From Bog-532 sp965277615 (lineage in GTDB: Bacteria; Actinomycetota; Actinomycetes; Streptosporangiales; Streptosporangiaceae): DNA of 64,000 nucleotides. Under the pieces are notes generated by a model that had not been told where the DNA came from, did not search any database, and saw nothing but the letters and a program-made list of their open reading frames with translations. A program made the position numbers and the translations under genes. This document shows positions 10,770-19,670 of the stretch, piece by piece (position 1 is the first letter of the stretch; every line of letters begins with the position of its first letter). The stretch covers positions 372,001 to 436,000 of the forward strand of contig CBDIDG010000004.1 in the NCBI GenBank assembly GCA_965277615.1, given 5' to 3'.

Positions 10770-13181
10770 ATGACGTCCGGCGCGGTACCGTCGCGTCGTG
10801 CGGTACTGCGCGGCGGAGCGTTCGGCGGGGCATCCCTGATGACGTGGCGATCAGCGGGTTCGAGCCGGGGAGGCGTGGCTGACGTGACGGCCGAGCCGTC
10901 CGCCGCGACCTGGGACTTCAACCGCGGCTGGCTGATCGGCGGCCAGTACGTGACCGGGGCCGAGCAGGCCGGCTACGCCGACGACGCGTTCGCGCCGGTC
11001 ACGGTGCCGCACACCGTGGTCCCGCTGTCCTGGGCGGGCTGGGACCACGCCACCTGGGAGAACGTCTTCATCTACCGGAAGCACTTTTCCGGTGACGGCC
11101 TGACCGGGCCGGGCCGGCGCGTGTTCGCCGACTTCGACGGCGCGATGTGCACCGCCTCGGTGTACGTCAACGGCGTGCCCGTGGCTACCCACCAGGGTGG
11201 CTACCTGCCGTTCCGGGCCGAGCTGAGCGGCCACCTGACCAGCGGCGAGAACGTGCTGGCGGTGGTGGTCGACGCGCGCTGGCTGAACGTGCCGCCGGAC
11301 AATCCGCCCGGCGGCACCGCGTCCGTGGACTACCTGCAGCCGGGCGGCATCTACCGGGACGTCCGGCTGCGGCTCGTGCTGCCGGCGTTCATCGCCGACG
11401 TCTTCGCCCAGCCGGTCAACGTGCTGACCCCGGCTCGCCGGCGGCTGCGGCTTCAGGTCACGCTGGACGCGGCCCGCCTGCCGGGCGGCGCGGCCACGGT
11501 GACCGCGCAGCTGCTCGACGGCTCGGCCGAGGTCGCGCGGGCCACCACCCGGGCGACGATCACCGCCGCCGGGACGTCCGTGGTCACGCTGACCATGACC
11601 GGGCTCGAGCAGGTGGGCCTGTGGTCACCGGACTCGCCCAAGCTGTACACGCTGCGGACCACCCTGCACCCGGTGCCGGGCAGCGCGGCGCAGCCGCACG
11701 TCTACGACGTCACCACGGGGTTCCGTGAGGCGGTGTTCGCCACCGACGGGTTCTACCTCAACGGCGACCGGCAGCCGATCTTCGGCCTGAACCGGCACCA
11801 GCACTTCCCGTTCCTGGGCCTGGCCGCCTGCGCGCGGCTGCAGCGCCGGGACGCCGAGATCCTGAAGAACGAGCTCAACTGCACGATGGTCCGCTGCTCG
11901 CACTACCCGCAGTCGCCGCACTTCCTAGACGCTTGCGACGAGCTGGGCCTGATGGTGTGGGAGGAGACGCCGGGCTGGAACTACGTGGGCGACGCGGCGT
12001 TCCAGCAGCTCGTGCTGGGCAACGTGCACGACATGGTGGTCCGCGACCGCAACCGCCCGTCGGTCATCATGTGGGGCACCCGGCTGAACGAGACCGCCAA
12101 CTACGTGGACCTGTACGCCCTGACCCGCCAGACCGCGGACGACCTGGACGGGACCCGGCCGACCACCGGGGCGATGGACATCTACTCGACCACCGACTGG
12201 GCCCAGGACGTGTTCGGCTACGACGACTACCACTCCAGCGACGGGGCGGCCACCCTGCAGCCGCCGCTGCCGGGCGTGCCCTACCTGATCAGCGAGGCGG
12301 TCGGCGCGCTGGACGGGTCACCGACGTTCCGGTGGATCGACCCCGGGGCCGTGCTGGCCAGCCAGGGCGTGATGCACGCCCAGGTGCATGACATCGCCCA
12401 GGGCGGGGCCGGCTACGCGGGCCTGCTGGGCTGGTGCGCGTTCGACTACGCCTCGCTCAACGGCGGGATGCGCATCTGGCTGAACCTGAAGACCCCGGGC
12501 GTGATGGACCTGTTCCGGGTGCCGAAGCCCGGCGCGGGCTTCTACCGCTCGCAGGTCCCCTCGGCCGACAAGCCGGTGATCCTGCCCCTGTTCTTCTGGG
12601 ACTACGGGCCCACCTCCCCGGTCAACGGGCCCGGGCCGGACTCGGCCATCGCCACCAACTGCGACCGGCTCGAGCTGTTCGTCGACGGCCGGCACCTGGG
12701 CACGGCCCGGCCGGACACCGACGGTTACCCCAACCTGGCCTGCCCGCCGGCCTTCGCCGACCTGTCGGTCCCCGGCACCGGCCTGCCCGAGCTGCGCATC
12801 GACGGTTACGTGGGCACCACGCTGGCGGCCACGGTGACGATGGCCTCCGATCCGGCCCGGGACCGGCTGGGGCTGACCGCGGACCACACCTCGATCGTGG
12901 CCGACGGCAGCGACACGACCCGGGTGACGTTCCGCGCCCTGGACGCCTACGGCCACCAGCGGCCGTACGTCACCGGCGACGTGACGCTGGCGCTGACCGG
13001 GCCCGGGGTCCTGGTCGGCGACAACCCGTTCGCGTTCGGCACCCACGGCGGGGTCGGCGGGGCGTTCGTCCGCTCCACGGTGGGCGGCACCGGCCGGGTC
13101 GCGGTGACCGCGACGCACCCGGTACTGGGCTCGGCCCGCGGCTCGGTGACGGTGACCGCGGCCACCGGTTCCTACCGCTGA
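10770..13181 (+). CDS. Tat-exported glycoside hydrolase family 2 protein (second of a tandem pair)
   Basis: This paralogue of the preceding gene has 803 residues and the same layout. The Tat-like signal is SRRAVLRGGAFGGAS. Acid/base Glu441 lies in GTRLNETA and the likely nucleophile Glu509 in YLISEAVG. Long blocks are near-identical to the first copy (CSHYPQSPHFLDACDELGLM, then VWEETPGW), which indicates a local duplication. I placed the start at the ATG at 10770, preceded by GGGGGAAA. The frame is open further upstream but that part overlaps the first gene and lacks protein-like sequence. The two copies differ in their C-terminal thirds, so they may act on different linkages. Confidence 0.9.
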   Translation: MTSGAVPSRRAVLRGGAFGGASLMTWRSAGSSRGGVADVTAEPSAATWDFNRGWLIGGQYVTGAEQAGYADDAFAPVTVPHTVVPLSWAGWDHATWENVFIYRKHFSGDGLTGPGRRVFADFDGAMCTASVYVNGVPVATHQGGYLPFRAELSGHLTSGENVLAVVVDARWLNVPPDNPPGGTASVDYLQPGGIYRDVRLRLVLPAFIADVFAQPVNVLTPARRRLRLQVTLDAARLPGGAATVTAQLLDGSAEVARATTRATITAAGTSVVTLTMTGLEQVGLWSPDSPKLYTLRTTLHPVPGSAAQPHVYDVTTGFREAVFATDGFYLNGDRQPIFGLNRHQHFPFLGLAACARLQRRDAEILKNELNCTMVRCSHYPQSPHFLDACDELGLMVWEETPGWNYVGDAAFQQLVLGNVHDMVVRDRNRPSVIMWGTRLNETANYVDLYALTRQTADDLDGTRPTTGAMDIYSTTDWAQDVFGYDDYHSSDGAATLQPPLPGVPYLISEAVGALDGSPTFRWIDPGAVLASQGVMHAQVHDIAQGGAGYAGLLGWCAFDYASLNGGMRIWLNLKTPGVMDLFRVPKPGAGFYRSQVPSADKPVILPLFFWDYGPTSPVNGPGPDSAIATNCDRLELFVDGRHLGTARPDTDGYPNLACPPAFADLSVPGTGLPELRIDGYVGTTLAATVTMASDPARDRLGLTADHTSIVADGSDTTRVTFRALDAYGHQRPYVTGDVTLALTGPGVLVGDNPFAFGTHGGVGGAFVRSTVGGTGRVAVTATHPVLGSARGSVTVTAATGSYR

Positions 13182-13259
13182 GGTTCCCGCGCTGAGGTTC
13201 CTCATCAGGCCGGCGGGGTACGACGGCTGACCGGGAGAGGCGAAGGGAGATGCACGCTG

Positions 13260-14330
13260 ATGGGCTGTGAGGTGTCCTGGTTCGCCGCGTTGTGCGACGA
13301 CGACTACGAGTTCCTCGGCGTGCCCGACCCGGCGCTGCAATCAAGCTGGGAGCACTGCCGGACCATCGCGCTGGCGGCCGAGGACGGCGGCTACGACAAC
13401 CTGCTGCTGCCGTCGGGGTACACCCTGGGCATCGACTCGGTCAGCTTCGCGGCCGGGATCGCGCCGCTGCTGCGCCGGATGCAGCTGCTGGTCGCGGTGC
13501 GGATGGGTGAGATGTGGGTCCCGCAGCTGGCCCGGCAGATCGCCACCTTGGACCAGATGCTGGACGGCCGGCTCACGGTCAACATCATCTCCTCCGACCT
13601 GCCCGGGCAGAAGCTGGAGTCGGGTCCCCGTTACCGGCGCACGCTGGAGACCATGGCCGTGCTGCGGGACCTGCTCGACGGCAAGCCGGTCAACTTCCAC
13701 GGCGAGTTCGTGGACCTGACCCTGGACCCGCCGCGGCTGCGGCCCAAGGGCGGTTGTCCCCCGTTCTACTTCGGCGGCCTGTCCGAGCCGGCCCGTGAGG
13801 TGGCCGCGCAGGCGGCCGACGTGTTCTTGATGTGGCCGGACACGCTGCCCGGGGTCAGGTCGGTGATCGAGGACATGCGGGCCCGGGCGGCCCGGTACGG
13901 CCGCGAGCTGCGGTTCGGCTACCGGGCCCACGTGATCGTGCGCGCCACCGAGGCCGAGGCCCGGGACGCGGCCGGGCGGCTGATGTCCCGGCTGGACGCG
14001 GAGACCGGCGAGCAGATCCGGCGCCGCTCCCTCGACACCACGTCGGTGGGCAACGCCCGGCAGCGGGAGCTGCGCGAGATGGCCAGCGACGACGGCTGGG
14101 CCGAGCCCGGCCTGTGGACGGGCATCGGCCGGGCCCGCTCCGGCGCGGGCGCCGCGATCGTGGGCGATCCCGATCAGGTCCTGGCCAAGCTGCGGGCCTA
14201 CCAGCAGCTCGGCCTGGAAGCCTTCATCCTGTCTGGCTACCCGCACGTGGCCGAGGGCGACCTGTTCGCCCGGCACGTGCTGCCCCAGCTGGAGCACGGG
14301 CCACTGTTCGGAACCGGTCGAGCAGGGTGA
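13260..14330 (+). CDS. LLM-class flavin-dependent monooxygenase (SsuD-like)
   Basis: This is a luciferase-like TIM-barrel oxidoreductase of 356 residues. The C-terminal LSGYPHVAEGDLFARHVLP closely resembles the end of alkanesulfonate monooxygenase SsuD (SGYPH...), as does the mid-protein FYFGGLSEPAREVAAQ. SsuD uses FMNH2 from a partner reductase to split C-S bonds of sulfonates and release sulfite. No flavin reductase or SsuABC transporter is nearby. It follows the second GH2 gene on the same strand after 78 bases, and a TauD-like gene is 0.9 kb on. The true substrate, possibly a sulfonate, is unknown. Its 3' end overlaps the convergent membrane-protein gene by 107 bases. Confidence 0.85.
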   Translation: MGCEVSWFAALCDDDYEFLGVPDPALQSSWEHCRTIALAAEDGGYDNLLLPSGYTLGIDSVSFAAGIAPLLRRMQLLVAVRMGEMWVPQLARQIATLDQMLDGRLTVNIISSDLPGQKLESGPRYRRTLETMAVLRDLLDGKPVNFHGEFVDLTLDPPRLRPKGGCPPFYFGGLSEPAREVAAQAADVFLMWPDTLPGVRSVIEDMRARAARYGRELRFGYRAHVIVRATEAEARDAAGRLMSRLDAETGEQIRRRSLDTTSVGNARQRELREMASDDGWAEPGLWTGIGRARSGAGAAIVGDPDQVLAKLRAYQQLGLEAFILSGYPHVAEGDLFARHVLPQLEHGPLFGTGRAG

Positions 14331-14976
14331 ACGTCACGGCCAGGAGCACGGCGAACGCGAAGATGACGGCGGTGTTCCGCAGCGCGTGGGCGTAGCCGAT
14401 CGTCGCCGCGTCCAGGAACGGATAGGGGTACCAGCCCGACACCGCCCCGTGGGCGAAGGTGTAGCCGATCCAGGCCAGTGGCCAGGCGAAGGCGGCCACC
14501 GCCGTGCCCCGGGACACCCGGGGCCGGGGCCCGAACAGCACCCAGCCGAGCAGCGTCCACCAGGGCGAGAAGTAGTGGAACCCCAGGGTGGCCCACCAGG
14601 CCGCCCCGATCAGGTGGATCTTGCTCGCCAGGACGAGGTCGAAGACCAGGCCGGTGATGACGATCCCGAGCAGCGCGTCCAGGCGCAGGACCCGCCATAG
14701 GCGGCCGTCGCGCTGCGGGTCCCGGATCAGCGTGACCGCGGCCGCCAGCACGATCAGATTGCTCTCGATCGTGAAGTAGCTGAACAGCCGGATCAGCCGG
14801 GTGGCGATGCTCTCCCCGGCCCCGGAGCTGCTCGTGTTCACGTCCGCTCCGGTGGTGAACAACAGCACCAGCTGGGTCACGAACGCCGCCGTAACGACGA
14901 GGGCGAGCACGACGTGCCACCAACGCGCCGCCGTCCGCTCCAGGTCCCTCTCCCCGTGCACCCCGCCCGCTGGCAT
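14224..14976 (-). CDS. Pr6Pr family membrane protein
   Basis: A 250-residue integral membrane protein with about six helices (for example WWHVVLALVVTAAFVTQLVLLF, VLLAVTFTLL). The sequence FSYFTIESNLIVLAAAVTL and the GFHYFSPWWTLLGWVLFGPRP motif are typical of the bacterial Pr6Pr (FAR-17a/AIG1-like) family, which has no firm function. The ATG at 14976 lacks a ribosome site and follows an A/T-rich stretch, so the mRNA may be leaderless; GTG at 14961 is an alternative. The C-terminal 30 residues are basic and Pro/Gly-rich and overlap the convergent monooxygenase gene. Confidence 0.8.
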   Translation of the reverse strand: MPAGGVHGERDLERTAARWWHVVLALVVTAAFVTQLVLLFTTGADVNTSSSGAGESIATRLIRLFSYFTIESNLIVLAAAVTLIRDPQRDGRLWRVLRLDALLGIVITGLVFDLVLASKIHLIGAAWWATLGFHYFSPWWTLLGWVLFGPRPRVSRGTAVAAFAWPLAWIGYTFAHGAVSGWYPYPFLDAATIGYAHALRNTAVIFAFAVLLAVTFTLLDRFRTVARAPAGAARAGRTGRPRPRAGSQTG

Positions 14977-15122
14977 TTTTTAACTTTAACGGGTCAGTTG
15001 ATTACCTGGAGTAGCCGGGCTGGCTCGGGGTGCGGAACGGGCGAGGCGGCCGGGGCTTGTGAGGCGGGAGAAGCGGGAGAGGCGGGGGCGTTCGAGGGCA
15101 CCCCGCCTCGCCGCGTCCGGCC

Positions 15123-15183
15123 GTGTGCCCGATGGCGCCATCGGGCGTGCTCTGGTGTGCCCGATGGCGCCATCGGGCGTGCT
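15123..15183. repeat. Two tandem copies of a 29-bp unit with a perfect 20-bp palindrome
   Basis: The unit at 15123-15151 is repeated exactly at 15155-15183. Each holds the perfect palindrome GCCCGATGGCGCCATCGGGC (15127-15146 and 15159-15178), 32 bases apart. The pair lies 12 bases beyond the stop of the TauD gene and upstream of the Pr6Pr gene, both on the minus strand. It could act as a double terminator hairpin (8-bp stem, GCGC loop, no T-run) or as a two-site operator. Confidence 0.8.
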
Positions 15184-15194
15184 GGGATCCGGGG

Positions 15195-16118
15195 TCAGGC
15201 GGTGACGTAGGCGGTCGACTCGCCCTGGACGGCCCGGCTGCGGATACCGTCGACACCGACCGGGATGTCGCCGGCCACGGTGACGCGGTGCATCCGGCGG
15301 GGCAGGTCGCCGTAGTCGTCGATGGCGTAGTGCTGGGTGGCGCGGTTGTCCCAGATGGCCACGTCACCGGGGGTCCAGTGCCAGCGGACGGTGTTCTCCA
15401 GCCGGGTCACGTGCCGCTGGAACAGCTCGAACAGGCTGCGCGAGTCGGCGCCGGAGACGCCCAGGATCTCCTTGACGAACTGGCCGAGCAGCAGCGTCCG
15501 CTCCCCCGTCTCGGGGTGCACGCGGACCACCGGGTGCTCGGTCTGGAAGACCGTGGACAGGAACACCTCGCGGAAGTGCCGCTCGTCCTTGGCCGACTTA
15601 CCGCCGACACCGCCGCCGGACTGCGTGGCGTAGTCGTAGGCGTTGGTGTGCAGTGCGTGCAGGCTCTCGGCCAGCGTGCGCAGCTCGGGCGACAGGGACT
15701 GGTACGCGGTCGCGGTGTTGGCCCAGCAGGTGTCGCCGCCGTAGGGCGGCAGCGTGACGGCCCGCAGGATGGAAACGGCGGGCACCCGGTCCACGAACGT
15801 GACGTCGGTGTGCCAGGCGTTGGCCTTGCCCCCGCCGGCCTGCGCGTCCAGCTCGAGGACGTGCGGCTCGGCTTCGGCGCCGGGCACGGTCGGGTGCGCC
15901 GTGGTCAGCTCCCCGAACAGCCGCGCGAACCCGGCCTGTTCGGCGTCGGTCAGGTGGTCCTGGCCGTGAAAGAAGATGACCTTGTGCTCGTGCAGGGCGT
16001 GCCGGATCGTGCCGAACACATCGCCCGGGAGGTCGGCGGCCAGGCGCACGCCGGTGACTTCGGCACCGATGCTGCCTGCGATGCGCCGGACGTCGATACC
16101 GGGTTCGGTGGTGGACAT
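15195..16118 (-). CDS. tauD: TauD/TfdA-family alpha-ketoglutarate-dependent dioxygenase (taurine dioxygenase-like)
   Basis: A non-haem Fe(II)/2-oxoglutarate oxygenase of 307 residues. TauD itself hydroxylates taurine, which collapses to sulfite and aminoacetaldehyde. The facial triad is visible: His103 and Asp105 in AWHTDVTF and His263 in RATQHYAI, with the 2-oxoglutarate-binding Arg near 278 (RRMHRVTV). The start at 16118 is an ATG preceded by GGAAGGAGCC. It stands near the SsuD-like monooxygenase, so two different C-S oxygenase families are within 3 kb, which hints at organosulfur use. No tauABC transporter is present, and a 2,4-D-type or sulfate-ester substrate cannot be excluded. Confidence 0.85.
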   Translation of the reverse strand: MSTTEPGIDVRRIAGSIGAEVTGVRLAADLPGDVFGTIRHALHEHKVIFFHGQDHLTDAEQAGFARLFGELTTAHPTVPGAEAEPHVLELDAQAGGGKANAWHTDVTFVDRVPAVSILRAVTLPPYGGDTCWANTATAYQSLSPELRTLAESLHALHTNAYDYATQSGGGVGGKSAKDERHFREVFLSTVFQTEHPVVRVHPETGERTLLLGQFVKEILGVSGADSRSLFELFQRHVTRLENTVRWHWTPGDVAIWDNRATQHYAIDDYGDLPRRMHRVTVAGDIPVGVDGIRSRAVQGESTAYVTA

Positions 16119-16270
16119 GAGGCTCCTTCCTGATGGCCCTCACAGATCACAACATCGAGGCCGTTCCAATGTCAATAATTTAGGTAGGTAATACCGGCTA
16201 TAACCGGCAGTCCGGCGCGGCCGGCCATCCGGGCGGCCCTGACGCCGGCCCGTCCCGTAAGCTCTCCAGA

Positions 16271-16834
16271 ATGGGGCCGGCGACGACGTTGACGGAACTG
16301 GGGGCCGCGCGCTTCGTCGCGGCCGTCGACAAGATGCTGGCCGTGTACACGGCGGCGATGAACCCGGCGCCGTCGCAGCTGGCCGGCCGGCGGTCGATCA
16401 TGGCCCGGCACGCCACCAACCCGGGGTTCCGCGCGCTGGCGGTGCTGGACGACGCGGGCGAGCCGGTCGCGTTCAGCTACGGCTTCCACGGCGAGCCCGG
16501 CCAGTGGTGGCACGACATGGTCAACTACGCGGTCGCGGCCACGTCGGGCACGGCCGAGGCCACCCAGTGGCTGACTGATTCGTTCGAGGTGGCCGAGCTG
16601 CACGTGATGCCGGCCTACCAGCACCAGGGGCTCGGGCGCAGCCTGCTGTACCGGCTCACCGCGGACCTGGGCGAGCGGAACGCGCTGCTGTCCACCCACG
16701 ACTCCGACTCACCGGCCCGGCACCTGTACCGCAGCGCCGGCTTCGTCGACCTGCTGACCGCGTTCCGGTTCTCCGGCGGCGACCCGCCCTACGCGGTGAT
16801 GGGCGCGCTGCTGCCGCTACGCAGTGTCCGCTGA
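16271..16834 (+). CDS. GNAT-family N-acetyltransferase
   Basis: A 187-residue cytosolic acetyltransferase. The acetyl-CoA pyrophosphate-binding motif A is VMPAYQHQGLGRSLLYRL, followed by LLSTHDSDSPARHLYRSAGF, the usual motif B. The acceptor is unknown. It diverges from tauD, sharing a 150-base intergenic region that contains an A/T-rich stretch around 16175-16190. It converges on metF with only six bases between the stops. Confidence 0.85.
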   Translation: MGPATTLTELGAARFVAAVDKMLAVYTAAMNPAPSQLAGRRSIMARHATNPGFRALAVLDDAGEPVAFSYGFHGEPGQWWHDMVNYAVAATSGTAEATQWLTDSFEVAELHVMPAYQHQGLGRSLLYRLTADLGERNALLSTHDSDSPARHLYRSAGFVDLLTAFRFSGGDPPYAVMGALLPLRSVR

Positions 16835-16840
16835 ACTCCG

Positions 16841-17842
16841 CTACGCGGTGATGCCCGCTCCTGAGCCCACCGTGGCCTGGGACGCCTTGCGCATGCGGGC
16901 GGCCCGCTCGGTCAGGCCAAGACGCTGGTACAGCTCACGAGTGGCCCGGGACCAGTTCAGCGTGTAGAAGTGCAGGCCCGGTACGCCCTCGGCCAGCAGC
17001 CGCTCACACATGGCCGCGCCGTAGTCCACGCCGATCTCGCGCACCGCGGCCCGGTCGTCGGCGACCGCGTGCAGCCGCTCGGTCAGGTCGGCCGGGATCC
17101 GGGTCCCGCCCAGCTCGATGGCCTTGTCGATGATGCGGACGCTGGTGACGGGCATGATCCCCGGGATGATCGGTACCTCGCAGCCGGCTGCGGCCACCCG
17201 GTCGCGCAGCCGCAGGTAGTCCTCGGGGTAGAAGAACATCTGAGTCACCGCGAAGTCAGCCCCGGCCCGGCACTTGGCGATGAAGTATTCGACGTCGGAC
17301 TCGAAGCCGGCCGACCGCGGGTGCTTCTCCGGGAACGCGGCCACCCCGACGCAGAAGTCACCGTAGGACCGGATGAGCCGGACCAGCTCGTCGGCGTGGT
17401 TCAGGCCCTCGGGGTGCTGCCTCCACTCGGCGTTGGGGTCGCCCGGCGGGTCGCCCCGTAGCGCCAGCAGGTTGCGCACGCCGACCGCGGCGTATGACCC
17501 GATGACCTGGCGCAGCTCGGTCACGGAGGCGTCGACCGCGGTCAGGTGCCCGACCGGGGTCAGCGTGGTCTCCTCGGCGATCCGGCCGGTGACCCGGACC
17601 GTGCGGTCACGGGTGGAACCGCCCGCGCCGTAAGTCACCGAGACGAAGGTCGGCCGCAGCGGCTCAAGCTGCCGGATCGCCCGCCAGAGCTGTTGCTCGT
17701 CGGCGTCGGTCTTGGGCGGCATGAACTCGAACGAGTACGACTCGCCGCCGGCGGCGATCAGGTCCCGGATCACGGCGGCGTGCCGGATCGGGCCCTTCGG
17801 GACACCGTCAGAGGCCGCGAATCTGCGCTTACGCGGAGGCAT
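16841..17842 (-). CDS. metF: Methylenetetrahydrofolate reductase
   Basis: MetF reduces 5,10-methylene-THF to 5-methyl-THF, the methyl donor for methionine synthase, using FAD in a TIM barrel. It has 333 residues. Family motifs are present: YSFEFMPPKTDADEQQLW (catalytic Glu), FVSVTYGAGGSTRDRT, LLALRGDPPGD, and GADFAVTQMFFYPEDY. The short basic N-terminus is slightly longer than usual. Only three bases separate it from the upstream thiE, so the two are probably co-transcribed. Confidence 0.95.
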   Translation of the reverse strand: MPPRKRRFAASDGVPKGPIRHAAVIRDLIAAGGESYSFEFMPPKTDADEQQLWRAIRQLEPLRPTFVSVTYGAGGSTRDRTVRVTGRIAEETTLTPVGHLTAVDASVTELRQVIGSYAAVGVRNLLALRGDPPGDPNAEWRQHPEGLNHADELVRLIRSYGDFCVGVAAFPEKHPRSAGFESDVEYFIAKCRAGADFAVTQMFFYPEDYLRLRDRVAAAGCEVPIIPGIMPVTSVRIIDKAIELGGTRIPADLTERLHAVADDRAAVREIGVDYGAAMCERLLAEGVPGLHFYTLNWSRATRELYQRLGLTERAARMRKASQATVGSGAGITA

Positions 17843-17845
17843 GCC

Positions 17846-18496
17846 TCAGGGTAACGCGACGGCCAGACGCCAGGCGAACTCCGCCGCGGCGGCGGCCGGG
17901 TCGGGCGCATCGGTCAGGGCCCGGACCACGACCACGCGGCGCGCCCCGGCGGCCAGGACCTCGTCCAGGTGGTCCAGGTCAATGCCGCCGATCGCGTACC
18001 AGGGCCGGGTAGTGGCCAGCGCCGCCGCGTAGCGGACCAGCGGCAGGCCCGGGGCGGGGCGGCCCGGCTTGGTCGGGGTCGGCCAGACCGGGCCGGTGCA
18101 GAAGTAGTCCACCCCCGGCTCGCCGGCCGCTTCGGCGGTCTCCGGTTCGGCGTGCGAGGACCGGCCGATGATCGGCTCCGGTCCGATGATCCGCCGCGCC
18201 ACCGGCACCGGCAGGTCGTCCTGACCCAGGTGCAGGATGTCCGCGCCCGCGGCGTAGGCCAGATCGGCCCGGTCGTTGACCGCGAACAACGCCCCGTGCT
18301 TGGCCGCCTGCTTCTGGAACACCTCGAGGAAGGCCAGCTCCTGCGCCGCTTCCAGGCCCTTCTGCCGCAGCTGCACCACGTCCACGCCGGCCCCGAGCAC
18401 CGCGTCGAGGAACTCCGGCAGGTCGCCCTGCCGCTCGCGCGCGTCCACGCACAGGTACAGCCGGGCCTGGGCCAGCCGGTCCCGGATACCCGTCAT
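17846..18496 (-). CDS. thiE: Thiamine-phosphate synthase
   Basis: ThiE joins HMP-PP and HET-P to give thiamine phosphate. It has 216 residues, the normal length. The signature blocks are VDVVQLRQKG, ILHLGQDDLPV, IIGRSSH, YFCTGPVWPTPTKPG and YAIGGID. I chose the ATG at 18496; the frame is open up to 18637 but that part overlaps ohr and shows no family similarity. It lies between ohr and metF, all in one direction. No TPP riboswitch was seen upstream. Confidence 0.94.
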   Translation of the reverse strand: MTGIRDRLAQARLYLCVDARERQGDLPEFLDAVLGAGVDVVQLRQKGLEAAQELAFLEVFQKQAAKHGALFAVNDRADLAYAAGADILHLGQDDLPVPVARRIIGPEPIIGRSSHAEPETAEAAGEPGVDYFCTGPVWPTPTKPGRPAPGLPLVRYAAALATTRPWYAIGGIDLDHLDEVLAAGARRVVVVRALTDAPDPAAAAAEFAWRLAVALP

Positions 18497-18530
18497 CTGG
18501 TCAGGCCGCCCGTCGTCAGGTCGGCCATCG

Positions 18531-18980
18531 TTAGGCAGGTTGCGCCGCGGCGGCGGCCGGCCCGGTGAGCCGCAGCTCCACGCTGATGTTGCCCCGGGTG
18601 GCCCGGGAGTACGGGCAGACCTGGTGGGCGGCGTCAACGATTTCCCTGGCCTGCTCGGGCGGGACGTTCGGCAGGTCGCTCTCCAGCGTGACCACCAGGT
18701 CGAAGGCGTCGCCCTCGGGGCCGATGCCGACGTAGGCGGTGACGGTGGACCCGCTCACGTCGACCCCGGTCCGGCGGCCGACGGCGCGCAGCGCGCTGTG
18801 GTAGCAGGCCGCGTAACCGGCCGCGAACAGCTCCTCCGGGTTGGCGCCCTCGCCCGACCCGCCCATCTCCGGCGGCAGCGCCAGGTCCAGATCGACGCGG
18901 CCGTCGGCCGAGATCACGTGGCCGTTGCGGCCGTCGCCAGTGGACGTGGCCACCGCGGTGTACAGAATGCTTTCGGGCAT
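18531..18980 (-). CDS. ohr: Organic hydroperoxide resistance protein (OsmC/Ohr family)
   Basis: A thiol peroxidase that detoxifies organic hydroperoxides. It has about 149 residues with the two reactive cysteines Cys59 (AACYHSAL) and Cys122 (VCPYSRATRGN), both needed in the family. The N-terminal YTAVATSTGDGRNGHV is typical of Ohr. The ATG at 18980 has a GAGG 11 bases upstream; a TTG three codons earlier is the alternative. No OhrR-type MarR regulator is adjacent; the only MarR of this window is about 23 kb away. Confidence 0.94.
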   Translation of the reverse strand: MPESILYTAVATSTGDGRNGHVISADGRVDLDLALPPEMGGSGEGANPEELFAAGYAACYHSALRAVGRRTGVDVSGSTVTAYVGIGPEGDAFDLVVTLESDLPNVPPEQAREIVDAAHQVCPYSRATRGNISVELRLTGPAAAAAQPA

Positions 18981-19035
18981 CTTTACCAACCTCGGGCATT
19001 AAGGAAATGATCGTGGGCAACCGTGCGCGCCTAGC

Positions 19036-19662
19036 CTATGAGTCCAGGAGGAGCCGTCGCAGGGCGGCCGCCGAGGTGAACTGGACGGCGGCCAGGCCGG
19101 CCGCGCGGGCCCCGGCCACGTTGGCCGCGACGTCGTCGATGAACAGGCAGTCAGCGGCGGCGACCCCGAACTGGCGCAGCGCCAGCGCGAAGATCGCCGG
19201 GTCGGGCTTGCAGACCCCGGCGAAGCTGGACACGATGACGTCTTTGAAGCAGCTGAGCTCGGGGAACATGGCCTGCGTGACCGGCCACACCTCGCCGTTG
19301 AAGTTGGTGATCGCGTACAGGTCGCGCCCGGCCGCGGCCAGCTCGGAGAGCAGGTCGGCCGTGCCGGGCACCAGGCCCCCGAGCGTCTCCGGCCACCGGT
19401 CCCAGTAGGCCCGGATCCAGGCGGCGTGCTCGGGATATTCGGCGCTGAGCTCCGCTACCGCCTCAGCCGACGGCTTGCCCGCGTCCATCTGGGCGTTCCA
19501 GCTTGGTGAGCAGACCTCGGCCAGGAACCACTCCCGCTGCGCCTCGTCCGGGGTCAGGGCCCGGAACAGATGGCGCGGATTCCAGTCCAGCACTACCCCG
19601 CCCAGATCGAAGATCAGCACCGGCCGGGACGCGAGCCAGGCCGGGTCGTCGCCGTGGACCAT
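19036..19662 (-). CDS. HAD-IA family hydrolase (YihX-like)
   Basis: A 208-residue haloacid dehalogenase-like phosphatase. Motif I is LIFDLGGVVLDWNPR, in which the usual second Asp is Gly, as in the YihX/epoxide-hydrolase N-domain group. Motif II is AITNFNGEVW, motif III VCKPDPAIF, and motif IV CLFIDDVAANVAGARAAG. Substrates of relatives are sugar phosphates; here unknown. Its start lies nine bases from the cobQ stop, so it may be the last gene of the cob transcript. Confidence 0.88.
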   Translation of the reverse strand: MVHGDDPAWLASRPVLIFDLGGVVLDWNPRHLFRALTPDEAQREWFLAEVCSPSWNAQMDAGKPSAEAVAELSAEYPEHAAWIRAYWDRWPETLGGLVPGTADLLSELAAAGRDLYAITNFNGEVWPVTQAMFPELSCFKDVIVSSFAGVCKPDPAIFALALRQFGVAAADCLFIDDVAANVAGARAAGLAAVQFTSAAALRRLLLDS

Positions 19663-19670
19663 GGCACTCC

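Noticed and set aside
8770..10833. Long minus-strand frame opposite the first GH2 gene
   Set aside because: A shadow of the GH2 frame, rich in Arg, His and Val, without conserved motifs.
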